From contig CAVUUF010000006.1 in NCBI GenBank assembly GCA_963744575.1, positions 1 through 64,000 on the forward strand: DNA of 64,000 nucleotides, given 5' to 3'. Numbering within the stretch: the stretch's first letter is position 1; each line of letters opens with the position of its first letter. The DNA is from Palsa-504 sp963744575 (GTDB lineage: Bacteria > Actinomycetota > Actinomycetes > Streptosporangiales > Streptosporangiaceae). The notes beneath the pieces were generated by a model. It saw nothing but the letters and a program-made list of their open reading frames with translations. It was not told the origin of the DNA and ran no database searches. The position numbers were made by a program, and so were the translations under genes. Positions 62,565 to 64,000 of the stretch are shown here, in pieces.

Positions 62565-63404
62565 AGACTCCTCCTCTGGAATGCCGGGGCACGGTGGCCA
62601 CGGCAGCATGCCGCACAGTCCCTCGGCCGGGGCGAGGAACGTCCCGAGCACAGGGCCTGGTGCTTCGAACGCCGAGCCGACTCGCGGATCTCCAACGATC
62701 GACGCAGCGGGCCCCCGGCAAGCGTCCTATGCGGACCCGGAGCCGCCGGTGGGTGGGCTGGTGACCACGGCACGGGGAAAGTCATCGTCGGACGACCGGC
62801 TCGGTTCTTGGGTACCGCTCATGTTAACGCGTGCGAGGGCGCATAATTCCCGGCCGTGCCATTGGTGAACGTCCTCAATTGCCGCGAGCGGTGCGGTGTT
62901 GCCTGCCAGCGGGCTTCCAGCGCTTTGGGCAGGCGGCGGTTTGGTCTAGCGCCGGAGCGAGGATGCCCAGGCCGGGACGCCGCCGTGGCAGGCGCTGGGT
63001 GTTCCGGCGGCACCCTGCAGCTGGCGGACGCCGAGTAGCGCCCGGTGATCTGCAGCGGCATTCGGCGCAGCTACACGCCGCTCGTATCCGGCATCGAATG
63101 CGCCGCAATCGGCCGGAGGCGATTGTGCCGCGAGTCACTCCGCGTTACCACATCAGCAGGCGTTGACGCGAGAGAACGCTATGCGCGCCGGCCCAGTCGG
63201 CCGCTGCGGCCATCGGTGCCGCACCGAAGGAATGTTATGCCTGCATGTCGAGATCGTGGACAGCCTGCTTAGGTGAGGGCGGCGAGCGGCGGGCCCGCGG
63301 CTGCGGGGCTCGCCGCTGCTCGACCAGACCGCCGTTGTTGGCTGGTCAGAGGCCCGGGAAGGGCGGCGCGGCTATCAGCTGACCATGAGCCCTTGGGTGA
63401 ACCG
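62565..63404. other. 840-base stretch without a recognisable gene
   Basis: Upstream of the leftward SNF2 gene. The open frames are antisense-like and lack motifs. Nothing is identified. Confidence 0.4.
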
Positions 63405-64000
63405 CTACCCGGCGGTGGTCCACTGACGTCCATTCGCCGTGGTGATCCGCTGGAAATCCAGGCCCGGGAAGTGGGTCATGCCGATGGACACGTTGCACCC
63501 CTGCAGGGCCGTGAGGAGCTCCTCGCGTGCCTGCAGTGCCCGCTCGGGCTCGGTCTCGGAAAGGAACGAGATGCCCTGGTCATTTAGCTGCAGTGGATGG
63601 TGGACGACGTCTCCGAGCAGGTAGGCAGCCTTACCTCGGAAGACACGCGGCCCACGTAGTGACCGGGAGTGTGGCCAGGGCTGTGATGTGCGCTGACACC
63701 CGGCGCGAGCTCGACGGTGGCCGCGTCGATCGGTCGGAGCACCCCCGCGGCCTCGGCGACCGCAAGCCCCCTCCTGCCCTCGAGCTCGCCGGGCGCGGGG
63801 GCCACTGGCGGCGTCTGCCACTCCACGGCACCGCACATGACCACCGCGTTGGGAAAGAACGGAACATCACCAGGGGCGACCCACCCGATATGGTCGGCGT
63901 GCAGATGAGTGAGGAAGACAGTGGTGATATCGGCCGGCGCGACACCGGCTGCAGCCAGCGCGCCGGGCAGCAGCCCTCCTGCGGCAATCGACTCCGGCGG
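63405..64000 (-). pseudogene. metallo-beta-lactamase-fold hydrolase, frameshifted and cut by the window edge
   Basis: The gene enters from the right edge, reading leftward. The zinc motif LTHLHADHIGW lies near 63890-63925, followed by GDVPFFPNAVVMCGAVEW, ELAPGVSAHHSPGHTPGHYV (second zinc His) and GRVSS. One base appears lost near 63640, because the neighbouring frame continues GKAAYLLGDVVHHPLQLNDQ (third metal ligand region, Asp) and ends RITTANGRQWTTAG at 63405. Related enzymes hydrolyse lactones or other esters. The start is outside the window. Confidence 0.7.

Overview
This window is high-GC DNA with actinobacterial genes: a PknB-type kinase, a DGPF/ECF42 sigma pair, an IS701 transposase, a PPOX-fold oxidoreductase, PspC, and many GTG starts. 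It most likely comes from a soil actinomycete chromosome, possibly a draft or metagenomic assembly. The genus cannot be told from the sequence. No rRNA, tRNA or CRISPR array was seen.

Layout. (1) 0-7.3 kb is a signalling block. It holds a Ser/Thr kinase with a repeat-rich tail, a GAF-GAF hybrid histidine kinase with two receiver domains, a stand-alone receiver, a receiver-cyclase and a 54-codon ORF. From the histidine kinase onward each gene overlaps or abuts the next. (2) 7.3-22.6 kb is a mosaic of single enzymes and regulators: GNAT, P450, PPOX-fold protein, VOC protein, PspC, a divergent SnoaL/TetR pair, a large alpha/beta hydrolase, a FlK-like thioesterase and an SDR, with several broken genes between them. 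(3) 22.6-31.4 kb is decaying: a complete IS701-family element, then multiply broken MMPL and sugar-porter genes and IS66 and ISAs1 remnants. (4) 31.4-37.5 kb is an envelope block: an alpha/beta hydrolase, a large membrane protein with a degenerate kinase domain, an osmoprotectant-type binding lipoprotein and PAP2 phosphatases. (5) 38-42 kb has a secreted protein, a broken immunity-like gene, YCII fragments and an ArsR-SRPBCC operon. (6) 42.1-46.9 kb is a nest of mobile DNA. A group II intron reverse transcriptase gene is split by a 2,967-bp serine-recombinase element and is then cut off by one arm of a 1.4-kb inverted repeat. The other arm lies at 11.4-12.8 kb, and each arm carries the same methyltransferase. 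(7) 47-52.5 kb has a second ArsR-SRPBCC-SRPBCC operon with a tandem operator, methyltransferases and truncated genes. (8) 52.6-59.6 kb is a sugar-phosphorolysis locus of two convergent operons: GH65 plus a beta-phosphoglucomutase-like HAD, and PfkB kinase plus GH65. (9) 60.4-62.6 kb is a SNF2-family ATPase. A frameshifted metallo-beta-lactamase-fold gene runs off the right edge.

Working together. The signalling block looks like one phosphorelay ending in a cyclase-like output whose transition-state Asn is Tyr. The GH65 locus would turn glucosides into beta-glucose-1-phosphate and then glucose-6-phosphate. The ArsR operons probably regulate themselves.

Unusually many conserved genes carry one-base frameshifts. 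Some broken genes also have real deletions (MMPL, reverse transcriptase, sigma factor), so true decay and sequencing error may both be present.
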